Assembly (NCBI GenBank): GCA_030550015.1
Contig: JAUQQG010000053.1
Span: forward strand, 1 to 64,000
DNA from: a bacterium
Lineage (GTDB): Bacteria > Sysuimicrobiota > Sysuimicrobiia > Sysuimicrobiales > Thermofontiviventaceae
Direction: 5' to 3'
DNA: 64,000 bases
Under the pieces are notes generated by a model. It was not told where the DNA came from and made no database searches. It saw nothing but the letters and a program-made list of their open reading frames with translations. Below, piece after piece: positions 1 to 9,248 of this stretch. A program made the position numbers and the translations under genes. Every line of letters begins with the position of its first letter. Within the stretch, counting starts at the first letter, position 1.

Positions 1-597
1 CTCATCGGCTTCCTGGTCATGCAGCGCGTTGGCGCGGAAGTGTCCCTCCCGCTCCTTCCGATGCGCTGGAACCTGGGGTGGGCATACCCGGCGTTCGCTG
101 CCTGCTACCTTCTGGGGTTTACGAACGGGACGAACCTCACCGACGGGCTGGACGGGCTTGCGGGCGGGGTTGCGGCGCTGGCGAGTGGGGCCTACATCGT
201 CATTGCCTGGAGGATGGGGTATCCTCAGGTCGCTGTGGCAAGCGCAGCCCTCGCCGGCGCATGTTTGGCCTTCCTGTGGTACAACCGGTTCCCTGCGCGG
301 GTGTTTATGGGGGATGTGGGGTCGAATGCGATCGGTGCCGCCCTCGCAACCATCGCAATGGTTACGAAGACGGAGCTCCTCCTCGTGGTCGTCGGGGGCG
401 TCTTTGTGGCCGAGGCGCTCTCGGTGATCCTCCAGGTTGCCTATTTCAAGGCAACTGGAGGGAAACGGATCTTCCGGATGAGCCCGCTCCACCATCATTT
501 TGAGCTCGGGGGACTGGCGGAGCCGCAAGTGGTTCGCCGGTTCTGGGGAGCTGGAGCGCTTCTCGCCTTGATTGGAGTGGCGATGACAGGCTCGTAG
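1..597 (+). CDS. mraY: MraY, phospho-MurNAc-pentapeptide transferase (C-terminal part)
   Basis: The window opens inside this gene, so only the last 198 residues are present. MraY is the integral membrane enzyme that moves phospho-MurNAc-pentapeptide from UDP to undecaprenyl phosphate, giving lipid I. The family motifs are all visible: LTDGLDGLA near fragment residues 46-54, GDVGSNAIG about 100 residues into the fragment, and the HHHFE stretch near the C-terminus. Several hydrophobic helices surround them. It ends 15 bp before the murD-like gene, the usual division/cell-wall cluster order. The 5' end and promoter lie outside the window. Confidence 0.95.
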   Translation, partial: LIGFLVMQRVGAEVSLPLLPMRWNLGWAYPAFAACYLLGFTNGTNLTDGLDGLAGGVAALASGAYIVIAWRMGYPQVAVASAALAGACLAFLWYNRFPARVFMGDVGSNAIGAALATIAMVTKTELLLVVVGGVFVAEALSVILQVAYFKATGGKRIFRMSPLHHHFELGGLAEPQVVRRFWGAGALLALIGVAMTGS

Positions 598-612
598 GCT
601 GCGGAGGTACCA

Positions 613-2058
613 TTGTACGAACGGTTTGGTGGGAAAAACATCCATGTAGTAGGGATCTCCGGCGCTGAGGGATCTAGCGTCGTGGACTTCCTCCTGGCGT
701 CTGGGGTCAAAAGCCTCACCGCCCACGACTTCCTCAGTGGGGAGGCTTTCGCCGAGAGCTTCCGCTACCACCATGCCTGGATGTCCCCTGCGCAACAAGA
801 GGAAGCGCTGGCGCGGCTATTGGGCTACCCTATCTCCTACCGTCTGGGGGAGGAGTACCTCCGGGACATTTACGAAGCAGACCTCATCTTTCTTCCCCAG
901 GGGTGGTTCCGCTACCCCCAGAACGCCCCTCTCCACGAGGCGAGACGCCTGGGGATCCCCACAAGCAGCATGATCCGGCTGTTCTTCGAGGTTTGCCCGT
1001 GCCCCATCATCGGTGTCACGGGGACCAACGGCAAGTACACCACGGCATTCCTTGTCTACCAGATGCTTCTCCACTCCGGCTTCCGGGCCTTCTTCAGCGG
1101 GAACGACAGGACCCATGAGCCCATCCTGTATCGGGTCCACGAGCTGACCCCTGATGCATGGCTTGTCCTGGAAGTAAGCAACCGCCAGCTCCTGGACCTC
1201 CCCTATAGCCCGCATATCGCTGTCCTTACAAACATTGCCCCCCACCACCTTGACGACCACGGTTCGATGGAGGCATATGCCGCGGTCAAGGAGACCATCT
1301 TCCGCTCCCAGGGTCAGGGGGATTTCGCTATCCTTAACGCCGACAACCCCTATACCCAGGAGATGATCCCCCGCTGTACAGCCCAGGTCTTTCCTTTCAG
1401 CCGCCTGCAAAGGCTTCCTCGCGGTGCTTACCTGGATGGGGAGGAACTTGTCCTGGCAAACGGGGAGAAGTGCCGCATCCTCTCCCTCGAGGAGCTACAG
1501 GTCCGCTGGACCCACTTCATCGAAAATGCGCTCGCTGCGAGCATGGCTGCTTACCTGGCCGGCGCCTCCCTGGAGTCAATCCGCGCAGTCCTGCGCTCCT
1601 TTTCTGGCCTGCCCTACCGGATGCATCGGTTCGCGGAGGTGGATGGTGTTCAGTTCTACGAGGACTCCCTCGCCACGAACCCGACTGCTGCAGCAGCAAG
1701 CATCTCCTCCCTCCAAGGCCCGCTCCTGGTGATCGCGGGGGGTGTGCGGCCGAGAGCTACCGCGGAGGATTTCGAACCGATGGTCAAGGCCATGGGGGAG
1801 GGCCACGTCAAGACCGTGCTCCTCATTGGGAAGACGGCACCTCTGCTGGAGGAGGCGATCTCCGCGCTCCCGCCGGGGACCCGGCCCAAGGTCGTTCTGT
1901 GCGGGACGCTGGAACGGGCCGTGGAGGTGGCATGGGAGGAAGCCAGGCCCGGGGATACGGTCCTCCTCTCACCAGGTTGCGAGAGCTTTGACCAGTTCAG
2001 GGACTACCGGCAGAGGGGAGATCGCTTCCGCAGCCTCGTCCTGGAGGTGTGTAGGTGA
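613..2058 (+). CDS. murD: MurD-like UDP-MurNAc-L-Ala:D-Glu ligase with altered ATP-site residues
   Basis: A 481-residue Mur ligase in the murD position between mraY and ftsW. MurD adds D-glutamate to UDP-MurNAc-L-alanine with ATP. The TTG start at 613 has GGAGG about 6 bp upstream. Central-domain signatures are present: a P-loop at 137-143, TNIAPHHLDDHGS, and YAAVKETIF with the lysine that is carbamylated in the family. Two residues are unusual. The P-loop reads GTNGKYT, with Tyr142 where family members have Thr or Ser. The DSKATN motif reads DSLATNP, with Leu353 in place of lysine. No other D-Glu ligase is seen in this cluster, so it is probably functional, but its ATP/Mg site is non-standard. 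The stop overlaps the ftsW start. Confidence 0.85.
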   Translation: MYERFGGKNIHVVGISGAEGSSVVDFLLASGVKSLTAHDFLSGEAFAESFRYHHAWMSPAQQEEALARLLGYPISYRLGEEYLRDIYEADLIFLPQGWFRYPQNAPLHEARRLGIPTSSMIRLFFEVCPCPIIGVTGTNGKYTTAFLVYQMLLHSGFRAFFSGNDRTHEPILYRVHELTPDAWLVLEVSNRQLLDLPYSPHIAVLTNIAPHHLDDHGSMEAYAAVKETIFRSQGQGDFAILNADNPYTQEMIPRCTAQVFPFSRLQRLPRGAYLDGEELVLANGEKCRILSLEELQVRWTHFIENALAASMAAYLAGASLESIRAVLRSFSGLPYRMHRFAEVDGVQFYEDSLATNPTAAAASISSLQGPLLVIAGGVRPRATAEDFEPMVKAMGEGHVKTVLLIGKTAPLLEEAISALPPGTRPKVVLCGTLERAVEVAWEEARPGDTVLLSPGCESFDQFRDYRQRGDRFRSLVLEVCR

Positions 2059-3314
2059 GTTCCTTTTCTTCGCTCAGGACGCGATCGCCAGATTACCTCC
2101 TGTTCGGGATCGCCATGATCCTCGCGGGGATCGGGCTCGTGATCATCTACAGCGCCAGCTCGATTGTGGCCATGGAGCAATACCGGGATGCCGCCTACTT
2201 CCTGAAGCGCCAGGCTCTCTGGTTACTGGTTTCGGTCGCGGCTTGCCTCCTGGCGATGCGCGTTCCCTACACTCTGTTACGGCGCCTCACCCTGCCACTT
2301 CTGGTGCTCTCGGTTGCTGGGCTCCTCCTCGTGTTCGCCCCTGGGATCGGACACACTGCCGGTGGGGCGAGCCGTTGGATCGGATGGGGGCCGGTGCGGT
2401 TCCAGCCCGTGGAATTGGCCAAGCTGGCGTTGCTCCTTTACCTTGCTGGATTCCTCGCGGAGCGGGGCCAGGAGGTGCAGAGCTTCACCCGAGGGGTGCT
2501 TCCTCCACTCCTTGTGTTTGGAGCGATGGCAGTGCCAGTGGTAGCGCAGCCGAACCTTGGTTCCACGGCAGTGATGGCACTTGTGACGGGGTTGATGCTT
2601 TGCCTCGGGGGAGCCCGTCTCTTGCATCTTGGGGTGTTGGGAACCGGAGCTTTAGCTCTGTCCTTCCTATTGATCCTCCAGAGGGAGTACAGCCGGCGCC
2701 GCCTCCTTGCTTTCCTGGACCCAGGGGCTGATCCCCGCGGAGCGGGTTATCAGATCATCCAGTCCCTCCTGGGGTTTGGGTCGGGGGGGATCCTTGGCCT
2801 GGGGCTAGGGGAGAGCCGCCAGAAGTTCTTCTATCTCCCTGAGCGCCACACGGATTTCATCTTCTCCATCCTGGGAGAGGAGCTGGGGCTCGTCGGTGCC
2901 GGAGCGGTCCTGATCCTCTTCCTGGGATTCGTCTACAGGGGGTTCCGCATCGCCCGACTCGCCCCCAACAGGTATGCAAGCCTCCTGGCTGGAGGCATCA
3001 CTCTGACCATTGGAATCCAGGCACTCCTGAACATTGGGGTCGTGACGGGGGTTCTCCCCATCACAGGCGTTCCCCTGCCCTTCCTCAGTTACGGCGGTTC
3101 TTCCCTCCTCATGGCCATGATCGCCGTGGGGATCCTTATGAATATCTCCCAGTACATCCGGCCAGCTCCTCCACTCTGGAAGGGCCGGGGGAGACTGGAA
3201 GAGTCGAGCAGTTCCCAGGTTTCAGGTCTTGGAGGTCAGAGAAAGAGAAAAAGCAGAAGGGCGAGGGGAACGCACGAGCGACAACGGGGCAAGGAAGTGT
3301 ACACCAGGAGATGA
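2055..3314 (+). CDS. ftsW: FtsW, SEDS-family septal peptidoglycan glycosyltransferase
   Basis: A 419-residue polytopic membrane protein of the SEDS family (FtsW/RodA/SpoVE), which polymerises lipid II at the division septum together with a class B PBP. The GTG start overlaps the murD stop (GTGA). About ten hydrophobic helices are visible. The loop ESRQKFFYLPERHTDF and the late motif LPFLSYGGSS are typical of the family. The last 40 or so residues are strongly basic (many Arg/Lys) and look like a cytoplasmic tail. Position between murD and murG identifies it as FtsW rather than RodA; a separate rodA begins at 63266. Confidence 0.95.
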   Translation: MSSFSSLRTRSPDYLLFGIAMILAGIGLVIIYSASSIVAMEQYRDAAYFLKRQALWLLVSVAACLLAMRVPYTLLRRLTLPLLVLSVAGLLLVFAPGIGHTAGGASRWIGWGPVRFQPVELAKLALLLYLAGFLAERGQEVQSFTRGVLPPLLVFGAMAVPVVAQPNLGSTAVMALVTGLMLCLGGARLLHLGVLGTGALALSFLLILQREYSRRRLLAFLDPGADPRGAGYQIIQSLLGFGSGGILGLGLGESRQKFFYLPERHTDFIFSILGEELGLVGAGAVLILFLGFVYRGFRIARLAPNRYASLLAGGITLTIGIQALLNIGVVTGVLPITGVPLPFLSYGGSSLLMAMIAVGILMNISQYIRPAPPLWKGRGRLEESSSSQVSGLGGQRKRKSRRARGTHERQRGKEVYTRR

Positions 3315-4432
3315 GGATCGTCATCACAGGAGGAGGGACAGGGGGACACATCTACCCGGGCCTTGCCATCGCCGAGAGGCTTAGGGAAGAAGGGTGGACA
3401 GAGGTCCTGTTCATTGGGGGGGATCGCCTAGAGAGGGAGATCGTCCCCCGGGCAGGGGTCCCGTTCGTCTCGATTCCTGCAGCTCAGCTCCCGCGCAGGC
3501 CAGGGCCTGGCGCCATCCTTGCGCTTTTGCGGACAGCGAGAGGAGCCGTGCAGGCGGCACGCCTTTTGAGGAAGATGCGCCCGCACGCTGTCGTAGCTAC
3601 GGGAGGCTATGCCTCCGCCCCTGTGGCTCTCGCTGCACTCCTTTTGGGAATCCCTCTCTTGCTCCAAGAGCAAAACGCGCTCCCTGGTCTTACCAACAGG
3701 CTTGTGGCCCGGTGGGCTGCGCGTATCGCCGTGGCCCACGGGGAGGCAGGGAAGCTCTTTCCCCCAGGGAAGGTGGTGGTGACGGGGATCCCCATACGAC
3801 CCGCCCTCCTCTTGGGATCGCGGGAGCGGGCGCAAGTAAAGTTTGGCCTTGATCCAGAGAAAGCGACGGTCCTGGTTCTGGGGGGAAGCCAGGGTGCGCA
3901 GGTCCTGAACCGGGCGATCCTGGAGGCGCTCCCCTACTTGGACGGGCTCGGGGTCCAAGTCCTCCACCAAACCGGCACGGCGCACATCTGCTGGGTGCGT
4001 GAGGAAGCGGAGAGGTTGGGCCAACAAGGCCTCAGCGTTTCTTATGTGCCCTTCCCCTACCTTGAATTGGAGGAGATGGCGGATGCCTATGCGTCCGCCG
4101 ACCTCGTGGTCTGCCGTGCCGGAGCGACCACCCTGGCTGAAATCACCGCCGTGGGCCTCCCGGCGATCCTGGTCCCCTACCCGTATGCCGCAGAAGGCCA
4201 CCAGGAGCAGAATGCCAGGATTCTGGAAGAGGCAGGGGGGGCGGTGGTCCTCCTCCAGAACGAGCTCAACGGACCCAGGCTCGCAGGGGAGATCTCCCGG
4301 CTTCTTCGGGATCGTTCCCTCTTGCGCGCCATGGCGGATGCCAGCAAGCGTTGCGGCCGTCCCGATGCCACAAGAGAGGTAGTCCATTTGATCCTGGAGT
4401 TGGCACGGGGCGGGAGGGACGGAATGGGATGA
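3311..4432 (+). CDS. murG: MurG, lipid II synthase
   Basis: A 373-residue GT28-family glycosyltransferase that transfers GlcNAc from UDP-GlcNAc to lipid I on the inner membrane face. The N-terminal glycine-rich loop GGGTGGH is at residues 7-13. The second-domain motif GGSQGAQ and the nucleotide-binding stretch CRAGATTLAEI follow, both standard for MurG. Length is normal. The ATG start overlaps the ftsW stop by ATGA, and its own stop overlaps the murC start, so translation is likely coupled through ftsW-murG-murC-murB. Confidence 0.96.
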   Translation: MRIVITGGGTGGHIYPGLAIAERLREEGWTEVLFIGGDRLEREIVPRAGVPFVSIPAAQLPRRPGPGAILALLRTARGAVQAARLLRKMRPHAVVATGGYASAPVALAALLLGIPLLLQEQNALPGLTNRLVARWAARIAVAHGEAGKLFPPGKVVVTGIPIRPALLLGSRERAQVKFGLDPEKATVLVLGGSQGAQVLNRAILEALPYLDGLGVQVLHQTGTAHICWVREEAERLGQQGLSVSYVPFPYLELEEMADAYASADLVVCRAGATTLAEITAVGLPAILVPYPYAAEGHQEQNARILEEAGGAVVLLQNELNGPRLAGEISRLLRDRSLLRAMADASKRCGRPDATREVVHLILELARGGRDGMG

Positions 4433-5865
4433 CAAGGAAGGTCGCCGTGCAGGAGAAGATCAATCTGCCCCCCGGGGCATCCATCCACTTCGTGGGTATC
4501 GGGGGAGCTGGGATGAGCGCAATCGCACGTCTCCTCCTCGCGTGGGGCTACCGCGTCTCTGGGTCGGACATTCGTGCCTCTGAGGTAACCCGGCGCCTAG
4601 AGGCCCTGGGGGCGCGGATCAGCATTGGGCATAGCCCGGAGAACGTGGGGGAGGCCGATCTGGTCGTGGTCTCTAGAGCTATCCCCGCAGGAAACCCCGA
4701 GGTCCTCTCCGCATCCTCCCGCGGGATTCCCATCCTCCACCGTGCAGAGGTACTCGCCCGGATCCTCCAGGGAGGGTTCAGCATCGCCGTGACAGGGACC
4801 CATGGGAAGACGACAACCGCTGCCATGGTCACGGCAGTTGCCATCGCGTCGGGCCGCGACCCAACGGCGCTCATTGGGGGAGAGGTTCCTGCCTTTGGGG
4901 GGAATGCGCGCGTGGGAAGCCTAGAGACCATCATTGCCGAGGTGGACGAGAGCGACGGATCGTTCCTCTACGTCACCCCTTCGGTGGCTGTGATCACCAG
5001 TCTCGAAGCCACCGACCACCTCGACACCTATGGTGACCTCCAGACTCTCCAGGACGCGTTCCGCAGGTTCCTCTCCACCGTGGGACCATCTGGGCTCGTA
5101 GTGGGGTGCGCGGATAGCCCGGCGGTGCGGGAGCTCCTGGGCGAGATCAAAGCGAGGACCGTGAGCTATGCCCTCCATGCTCCCGCGACCTACACTGCCG
5201 CGTCCGTGGTTCTCTCGGGGCGGTCCGCTAGGTTCCTGGCGGTGCGGGAAGGCCGGTCCTTAGGAGAGGTCATCCTCCAGGTTCCAGGGAGGCACAACGT
5301 GGTCAACGCCCTGGCAGCGCTTGCAACGTCCCTCGAGCTTGGGAGCTCTTTCCATCAGGCGCGAGAAGGGCTGGCCTCGTTCTCGGGCGTCCGGCGGCGC
5401 TTTGAAATCCAGGAGTGCGGGGAGATCCTCGTCGTGGACGACTATGCCCATAATCCAACAAAGGTAAAAGCCGCGCTCCGTACAGCCCGCGAGGGATGGC
5501 CAGGGCGCCGCATCATTGCAGTCTTCCAGCCCCACCGCTACAGCCGCACCCGCACCACCTTCGCCCAGTTTGGGCCCGTCTTTGGAGATGCAGATGAGGT
5601 CATTATCACAGAGATTTACCCGGCAGACGAGCCTCCTCTCCCGGGGGTGAGTGCTAGGCTTATTGTGGACGCGGTGCAGGCGTACCGCCCCGTTCGGTAC
5701 TGTCCATCCCTGGCGGAAGCGACAGAGGAAGTGTTGCGCCTCCTGCGGCCCGGGGACCTGATCCTGACCATGGGCGCAGGGGATGTGTGGAAGGTGGCTC
5801 GGGGAGTGGCAAACCGATTGTTGGGTATTGGTTCTTCGTCTGTCGTTTCACCCATGAACCCATGA
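4429..5865 (+). CDS. murC: MurC, UDP-MurNAc:L-alanine ligase
   Basis: A 478-residue Mur ligase adding L-alanine to UDP-MurNAc. The ATG at 4429 is chosen because it overlaps the murG stop in an ATGA and gives a normal N-terminus with GIGGAGM at residues 23-29. An in-frame extension to 4351 would run deep into murG. The P-loop TGTHGKTTT (122-130) is canonical, unlike that of the murD-like gene upstream. The DDYAHNPTK and FQPHRYSRT motifs of MurC are present in the C-terminal half. The order murG-murC-murB-ftsQ matches Gram-positive and deep-branching cell-wall clusters. Confidence 0.95.
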   Translation: MTRKVAVQEKINLPPGASIHFVGIGGAGMSAIARLLLAWGYRVSGSDIRASEVTRRLEALGARISIGHSPENVGEADLVVVSRAIPAGNPEVLSASSRGIPILHRAEVLARILQGGFSIAVTGTHGKTTTAAMVTAVAIASGRDPTALIGGEVPAFGGNARVGSLETIIAEVDESDGSFLYVTPSVAVITSLEATDHLDTYGDLQTLQDAFRRFLSTVGPSGLVVGCADSPAVRELLGEIKARTVSYALHAPATYTAASVVLSGRSARFLAVREGRSLGEVILQVPGRHNVVNALAALATSLELGSSFHQAREGLASFSGVRRRFEIQECGEILVVDDYAHNPTKVKAALRTAREGWPGRRIIAVFQPHRYSRTRTTFAQFGPVFGDADEVIITEIYPADEPPLPGVSARLIVDAVQAYRPVRYCPSLAEATEEVLRLLRPGDLILTMGAGDVWKVARGVANRLLGIGSSSVVSPMNP

Positions 5866-6782
5866 GGAAGAAGCTGGATATCCTGGAGCGAGAGATCCGG
5901 GCCATCGCCCGGGATGTGCGGCGGGATGAACCTCTCTCCCGACACGTCTCCTTCCATATTGGGGGACCGGCCGACCTTCTTGTCATCCCCCAGTCGCTGG
6001 AGGAGCTTCGCCGGGTGATGGCTTTCCTTTACAAGAAGGTGGAGATCCCTGTGGTTGTGCTGGGCCGAGGGAGCAACGTGCTTATCTCCGACCAGGGCGT
6101 CCGGGGCGTTGTGGTCAAGGTCGGGAGGGGGGTAGATGCCATCGCTTTTTCTGGAACATCGGTGGTTGCAGAGGCGGGGGCCTTCCTCCCTACCCTAGCC
6201 AACCAGGCTGCAAGCCGCGGCCTGTCCGGATTAGAGTTCTGCGCGGGCATCCCAGCTTCCCTCGGAGGTGCTGTGGTGATGAACGCTGGAGCCCACGGGC
6301 ACTGCATCGCGGAGGTGGTTCGGAGGGTGCACCTGATCACGCCTTCTGGAGAAGAGGTGGTCGAGGCGGAATCCCTGGGGTTTGGGTACCGCAGGAGCGT
6401 CCTGCAAGAGAAGAAGGCTGTTGTGGTCATGGCGGAGCTGGAGCTGGATGCGAGCACACCCGAGGAGGTCCGCGCGCGCACAGAGCGATGGCTTCGTCAA
6501 CGGAACACTACCCAGCCCATTGGCCCCCCGAGTTCGGGCTGTATCTTCCGGAATCCCCCGGGTGATCACGCGGGCCGCCTGATCGATCTTGCCGGTGCCA
6601 AGGGGTTGCAGATCGGCGGGGCGAGGGTCTCGGAGGTCCACGCGAACTACATCCTCAATGTTGGCGGGGCCACTGCTTCCGATGTCCTGGCCCTCATGGA
6701 GGAGATCATCCGCCTCGTCCGCAACCAGTTCGGCGTGGTCCTAGAGCCTGAGATCAAGCTTGTAGGCGATTTTTCAGGGTAG
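5862..6782 (+). CDS. murB: MurB, UDP-N-acetylenolpyruvoylglucosamine reductase
   Basis: A 306-residue FAD enzyme that reduces UDP-GlcNAc-enolpyruvate to UDP-MurNAc with NADPH. The start at 5862 forms an ATGA overlap with the murC stop. A longer reading to 5787 would lie within murC. Visible motifs are GRGSNVLISD (FAD binding), GIPASLGGAVVMNAGAHG, YRRSVLQ, and a C-terminal SEVHANYILN. The last motif and the GCIFRNPPGDHAGRLI segment are of the Gram-positive-like type II MurB. It completes the murG-murC-murB coupled series. Confidence 0.95.
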   Translation: MRKKLDILEREIRAIARDVRRDEPLSRHVSFHIGGPADLLVIPQSLEELRRVMAFLYKKVEIPVVVLGRGSNVLISDQGVRGVVVKVGRGVDAIAFSGTSVVAEAGAFLPTLANQAASRGLSGLEFCAGIPASLGGAVVMNAGAHGHCIAEVVRRVHLITPSGEEVVEAESLGFGYRRSVLQEKKAVVVMAELELDASTPEEVRARTERWLRQRNTTQPIGPPSSGCIFRNPPGDHAGRLIDLAGAKGLQIGGARVSEVHANYILNVGGATASDVLALMEEIIRLVRNQFGVVLEPEIKLVGDFSG

Positions 6783-6791
6783 GGGGATAAG

Positions 6792-7670
6792 GTGAGGAGC
6801 GAGGAAGGAGTCGCGAAGCGATATCCTGTGCCCCCGTGGATGGCGATGGAAAAGCCTATTCCGCCTGCCTCTTCTTCAGTGGGAAGGGAAAGGGACGAAG
6901 AGAGTGCAATGGGCCTCGCCCCAACGGAGGGGAGCGAGTTCGAACATCTCCTCTGGAGGCTTGGGCGCTTCTCCGTTGTCGTGGCGTTGCTCCTCTCCCT
7001 CGCATCCCTGCCCTTTTCGAGTTTCTTTGAGGTACGGGAGATCGAGGTGGAAGGGAACCTTCACCTTTCCCGGGAGGAGATTACTGCCCTGGCCAGGGTC
7101 CCGAAGGGTGTGAGTATCTTCCAGGTCGACCAGGGGACTCTGTTGGGACAGGTGGCTGCACACCCAAGGATCCGGAGGGCGACGGCCTTTCCTCGTCCAC
7201 CTCACACCCTCGTCATCCAGGTGGAAGAGCGACGCCCGTTCACCTTGATGGAATACCACGGGCGCACTTGGGTCCTAGACGAGGAGGGCGTGGTGATTGG
7301 GCGTGCCGGGGGCAACGAGCTGGCCCCGTCTTTCCCCGTGCGGCTGCAGGTTTCCTTTCTTTCCATTCCTGCGATCGCTCCTGGGAAACCCATCTCCTTG
7401 GAGGAGGTGCGTCACGCCTTAGAGATCCTCCACTCCCTCCCAAGGGAGGTAGAAGGAGAGGTAAGGGAACTTGTGGTAACCCGGGAAGGGTTCGTCCTGA
7501 GGATGCGCAATGGAATCCGGATCGACCTGGGGGGCTGGAAGGGGATCTCCCTGCGTCTTCACCGTCTCCCGCACGTGTTGCAGGCGGTACGCTCCTTGGA
7601 GGTGCCGGTGGAATCTGTGGACCTGCGCTTCGGGGAGACGGTGGTGATCAATCCGCAGGGCAAGCCGTAG
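6792..7670 (+). CDS. ftsQ: FtsQ/DivIB-type division protein with POTRA domain
   Basis: A 292-residue protein with a cytoplasmic N-terminus of about 55 residues. One hydrophobic helix follows (about 56-78, VVVALLLSLASLPFSSF), then an extracellular part starting with a POTRA-like segment (FFEVREIEVEGNLHLSREEI). FtsQ/DivIB links cytoplasmic Z-ring proteins to septal wall synthesis. It sits between murB and ftsA, the expected place. The GTG start at 6792 lies 9 bp after murB. Sequence conservation in this family is low, so the call rests on topology, the POTRA opening and position. Confidence 0.88.
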   Translation: MRSEEGVAKRYPVPPWMAMEKPIPPASSSVGRERDEESAMGLAPTEGSEFEHLLWRLGRFSVVVALLLSLASLPFSSFFEVREIEVEGNLHLSREEITALARVPKGVSIFQVDQGTLLGQVAAHPRIRRATAFPRPPHTLVIQVEERRPFTLMEYHGRTWVLDEEGVVIGRAGGNELAPSFPVRLQVSFLSIPAIAPGKPISLEEVRHALEILHSLPREVEGEVRELVVTREGFVLRMRNGIRIDLGGWKGISLRLHRLPHVLQAVRSLEVPVESVDLRFGETVVINPQGKP

Positions 7671-7775
7671 GACTGGGGAAAAGGAAGAAGGGAAAATCAC
7701 GTAGAATAACCCATGGTTCACCCAGCAAGGACTTAAGGGATTGGGAACGGGCCAGGATTCCCAAGGTTCCCGCTG

Positions 7776-7793
7776 AAACCCTGAAGGGTTTTT
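7776..7793 (+). terminator. Short hairpin with T-run upstream of ftsA
   Basis: AAACCC and GGGTTT flank a TGAA loop and are followed by two more T residues. The stem is only 6 bp (7 bp if the loop is reduced). It lies in the 146-bp gap between ftsQ and ftsA. It could be a weak terminator or attenuator, but it is too small to be sure. Confidence 0.25.
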
Positions 7794-7816
7794 GAGAGCC
7801 GACGGGAGGTGGGCGT

Positions 7817-9055
7817 GTGGCGAAGGCGCGGACAGTGGTGGGGCTGGATATAGGAACCACCAAGGTATGCGCCGTTGTGGGCGAGATCGATGAGGACGGA
7901 GAGACTCACATTGTAGGTGTGGGAACCGCGCCCTCACGAGGAGTCCGCAAGGGAGTCGTGGTGGACCTGGACAGCACGACCCATGCCATTGAGGAGGCAG
8001 TGGAACGGGCAGAGCGCATGGCGGGCACCAAGATCCTCTCTGCGTTCGTGGCAGCCAGCGGTGAACACATCAGCTCTCAGAATACGCGGGGGGTCGTCGC
8101 TGTGGCGCGCGGCGACCGCGAGATCGGGGATACTGACGTTGCCCGGGTGATCGAGGCCGCTCGTGTGAGCGCGCTTCCCGCCCAAGACCGGGAGATTATC
8201 CATCTCCTCCCCCGCGATTTCATTATCGATGGGCAGGACGGTGTGAAGAACCCAGTAGGAATGTATGGGAGCCGCCTTGAGGTGGAGGCCCACATTGTGA
8301 CAGGGACGAGCACGCTCCTGGCCAACCTCGTCAAGTGTGTCCAGCGCGCAGGGCTAGAGGTGGAGGAGCTCGTCCTCGAGCCCCTCGCGTCGAGCGAGGC
8401 GGTTCTGACCCCCACCGAGAAGGATCTTGGGGTTATCCTCGCAGATATTGGCGGGGGAACGAGTAGCTTGGGGATCTTCCTTGGCGGGGGGCTCTGCCAC
8501 ACGGCAGTGCTCCCGGTGGGGGGGAATCACTTGACCAACGACATCGCCGTTGGCCTGCGCACGCCCATGGCAGAGGCAGAGAAGCTGAAACTCCGACACG
8601 GCGCAGCCATGTCGGCCATGGCCGCGGAGGGGGAACTCATCGAAGTCGTGAACGTGGGAAACGCCAAACCGCGCATCCTCCCCAGGCGGATCCTCTGTGA
8701 GATTATCGAGCCAAGGCTCGTGGAGATTTTTGACCTGATCAAGGCGCAGATCAAACGGTCCGGGTACGGTGCGTTCCTTGCCGGTGGGATCGTCCTCACG
8801 GGAGGGACAGCTCTCTTGGAAGGGATCTCCGAGCTCGCGTCTCGAGAGCTCGATATGCCCGCGCGAGTAGGGGTGCCTGGGAACGTGATCGGCCTCATTG
8901 ATGCCGTAAATAGCCCGATCTATGCGACAGGCGTTGGCCTCGTTCTGTATGGGGCGAGGACGCAGAGAATCGGGCGGGTGAGCCGCACAGCCATCCGTGG
9001 CAGCGTCTGGGTGCGCCTTCGGAATTGGTTGCGGGAGTTCTTCCAAGTCGGCTAA
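7817..9055 (+). CDS. ftsA: FtsA, actin-like Z-ring membrane anchor
   Basis: A 412-residue actin-family ATPase that tethers FtsZ to the membrane. The phosphate-1 loop (VVGLDIGTTKVCAVVG) lies near residues 7-22. The ADIGGGTSSLGIF phosphate-2 and LAGGIVLTGG adenosine motifs follow at family spacing. The C-terminus (NWLREFFQVG) looks like the amphipathic membrane-targeting helix. The GTG start at 7817 has GGAGG upstream. It is followed by ftsZ after a 193-bp gap that contains an inverted repeat. Confidence 0.96.
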   Translation: MAKARTVVGLDIGTTKVCAVVGEIDEDGETHIVGVGTAPSRGVRKGVVVDLDSTTHAIEEAVERAERMAGTKILSAFVAASGEHISSQNTRGVVAVARGDREIGDTDVARVIEAARVSALPAQDREIIHLLPRDFIIDGQDGVKNPVGMYGSRLEVEAHIVTGTSTLLANLVKCVQRAGLEVEELVLEPLASSEAVLTPTEKDLGVILADIGGGTSSLGIFLGGGLCHTAVLPVGGNHLTNDIAVGLRTPMAEAEKLKLRHGAAMSAMAAEGELIEVVNVGNAKPRILPRRILCEIIEPRLVEIFDLIKAQIKRSGYGAFLAGGIVLTGGTALLEGISELASRELDMPARVGVPGNVIGLIDAVNSPIYATGVGLVLYGARTQRIGRVSRTAIRGSVWVRLRNWLREFFQVG

Positions 9056-9070
9056 TACCTCATGCACTGA

Positions 9071-9170
9071 GGAGTAAGCAGTGAGGAGTAAGAGAGCAGG
9101 AGACCACGCGGTAGACATGAACATTGCAGAAGGGTCTTTACTCCTCACTTCTCACTGCTCCCTCTTCAAG
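9071..9170. repeat. Degenerate GAGGAGTAAG repeat and inverted copy between ftsA and ftsZ
   Basis: The gap contains two tandem copies of a TGAGGAGTAAG-like unit (about 9067-9092). A reverse-complement copy, TTACTCCTCAC, followed by a related CTCACTGCTCCCTC segment lies around 9138-9168. GTGAGGAGTAA and TTACTCCTCAC match perfectly over 11 bp and could form a long imperfect stem in the transcript. No promoter or gene was recognised in the gap. Confidence 0.5.
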
Positions 9171-9248
9171 GATCACGGTTGGGAGCAGCTCAGCTTGTTG
9201 GCCCCGGAAGGGGATGCAGAGAATTCTCTCTACAAGGGAGGCGAGGAG

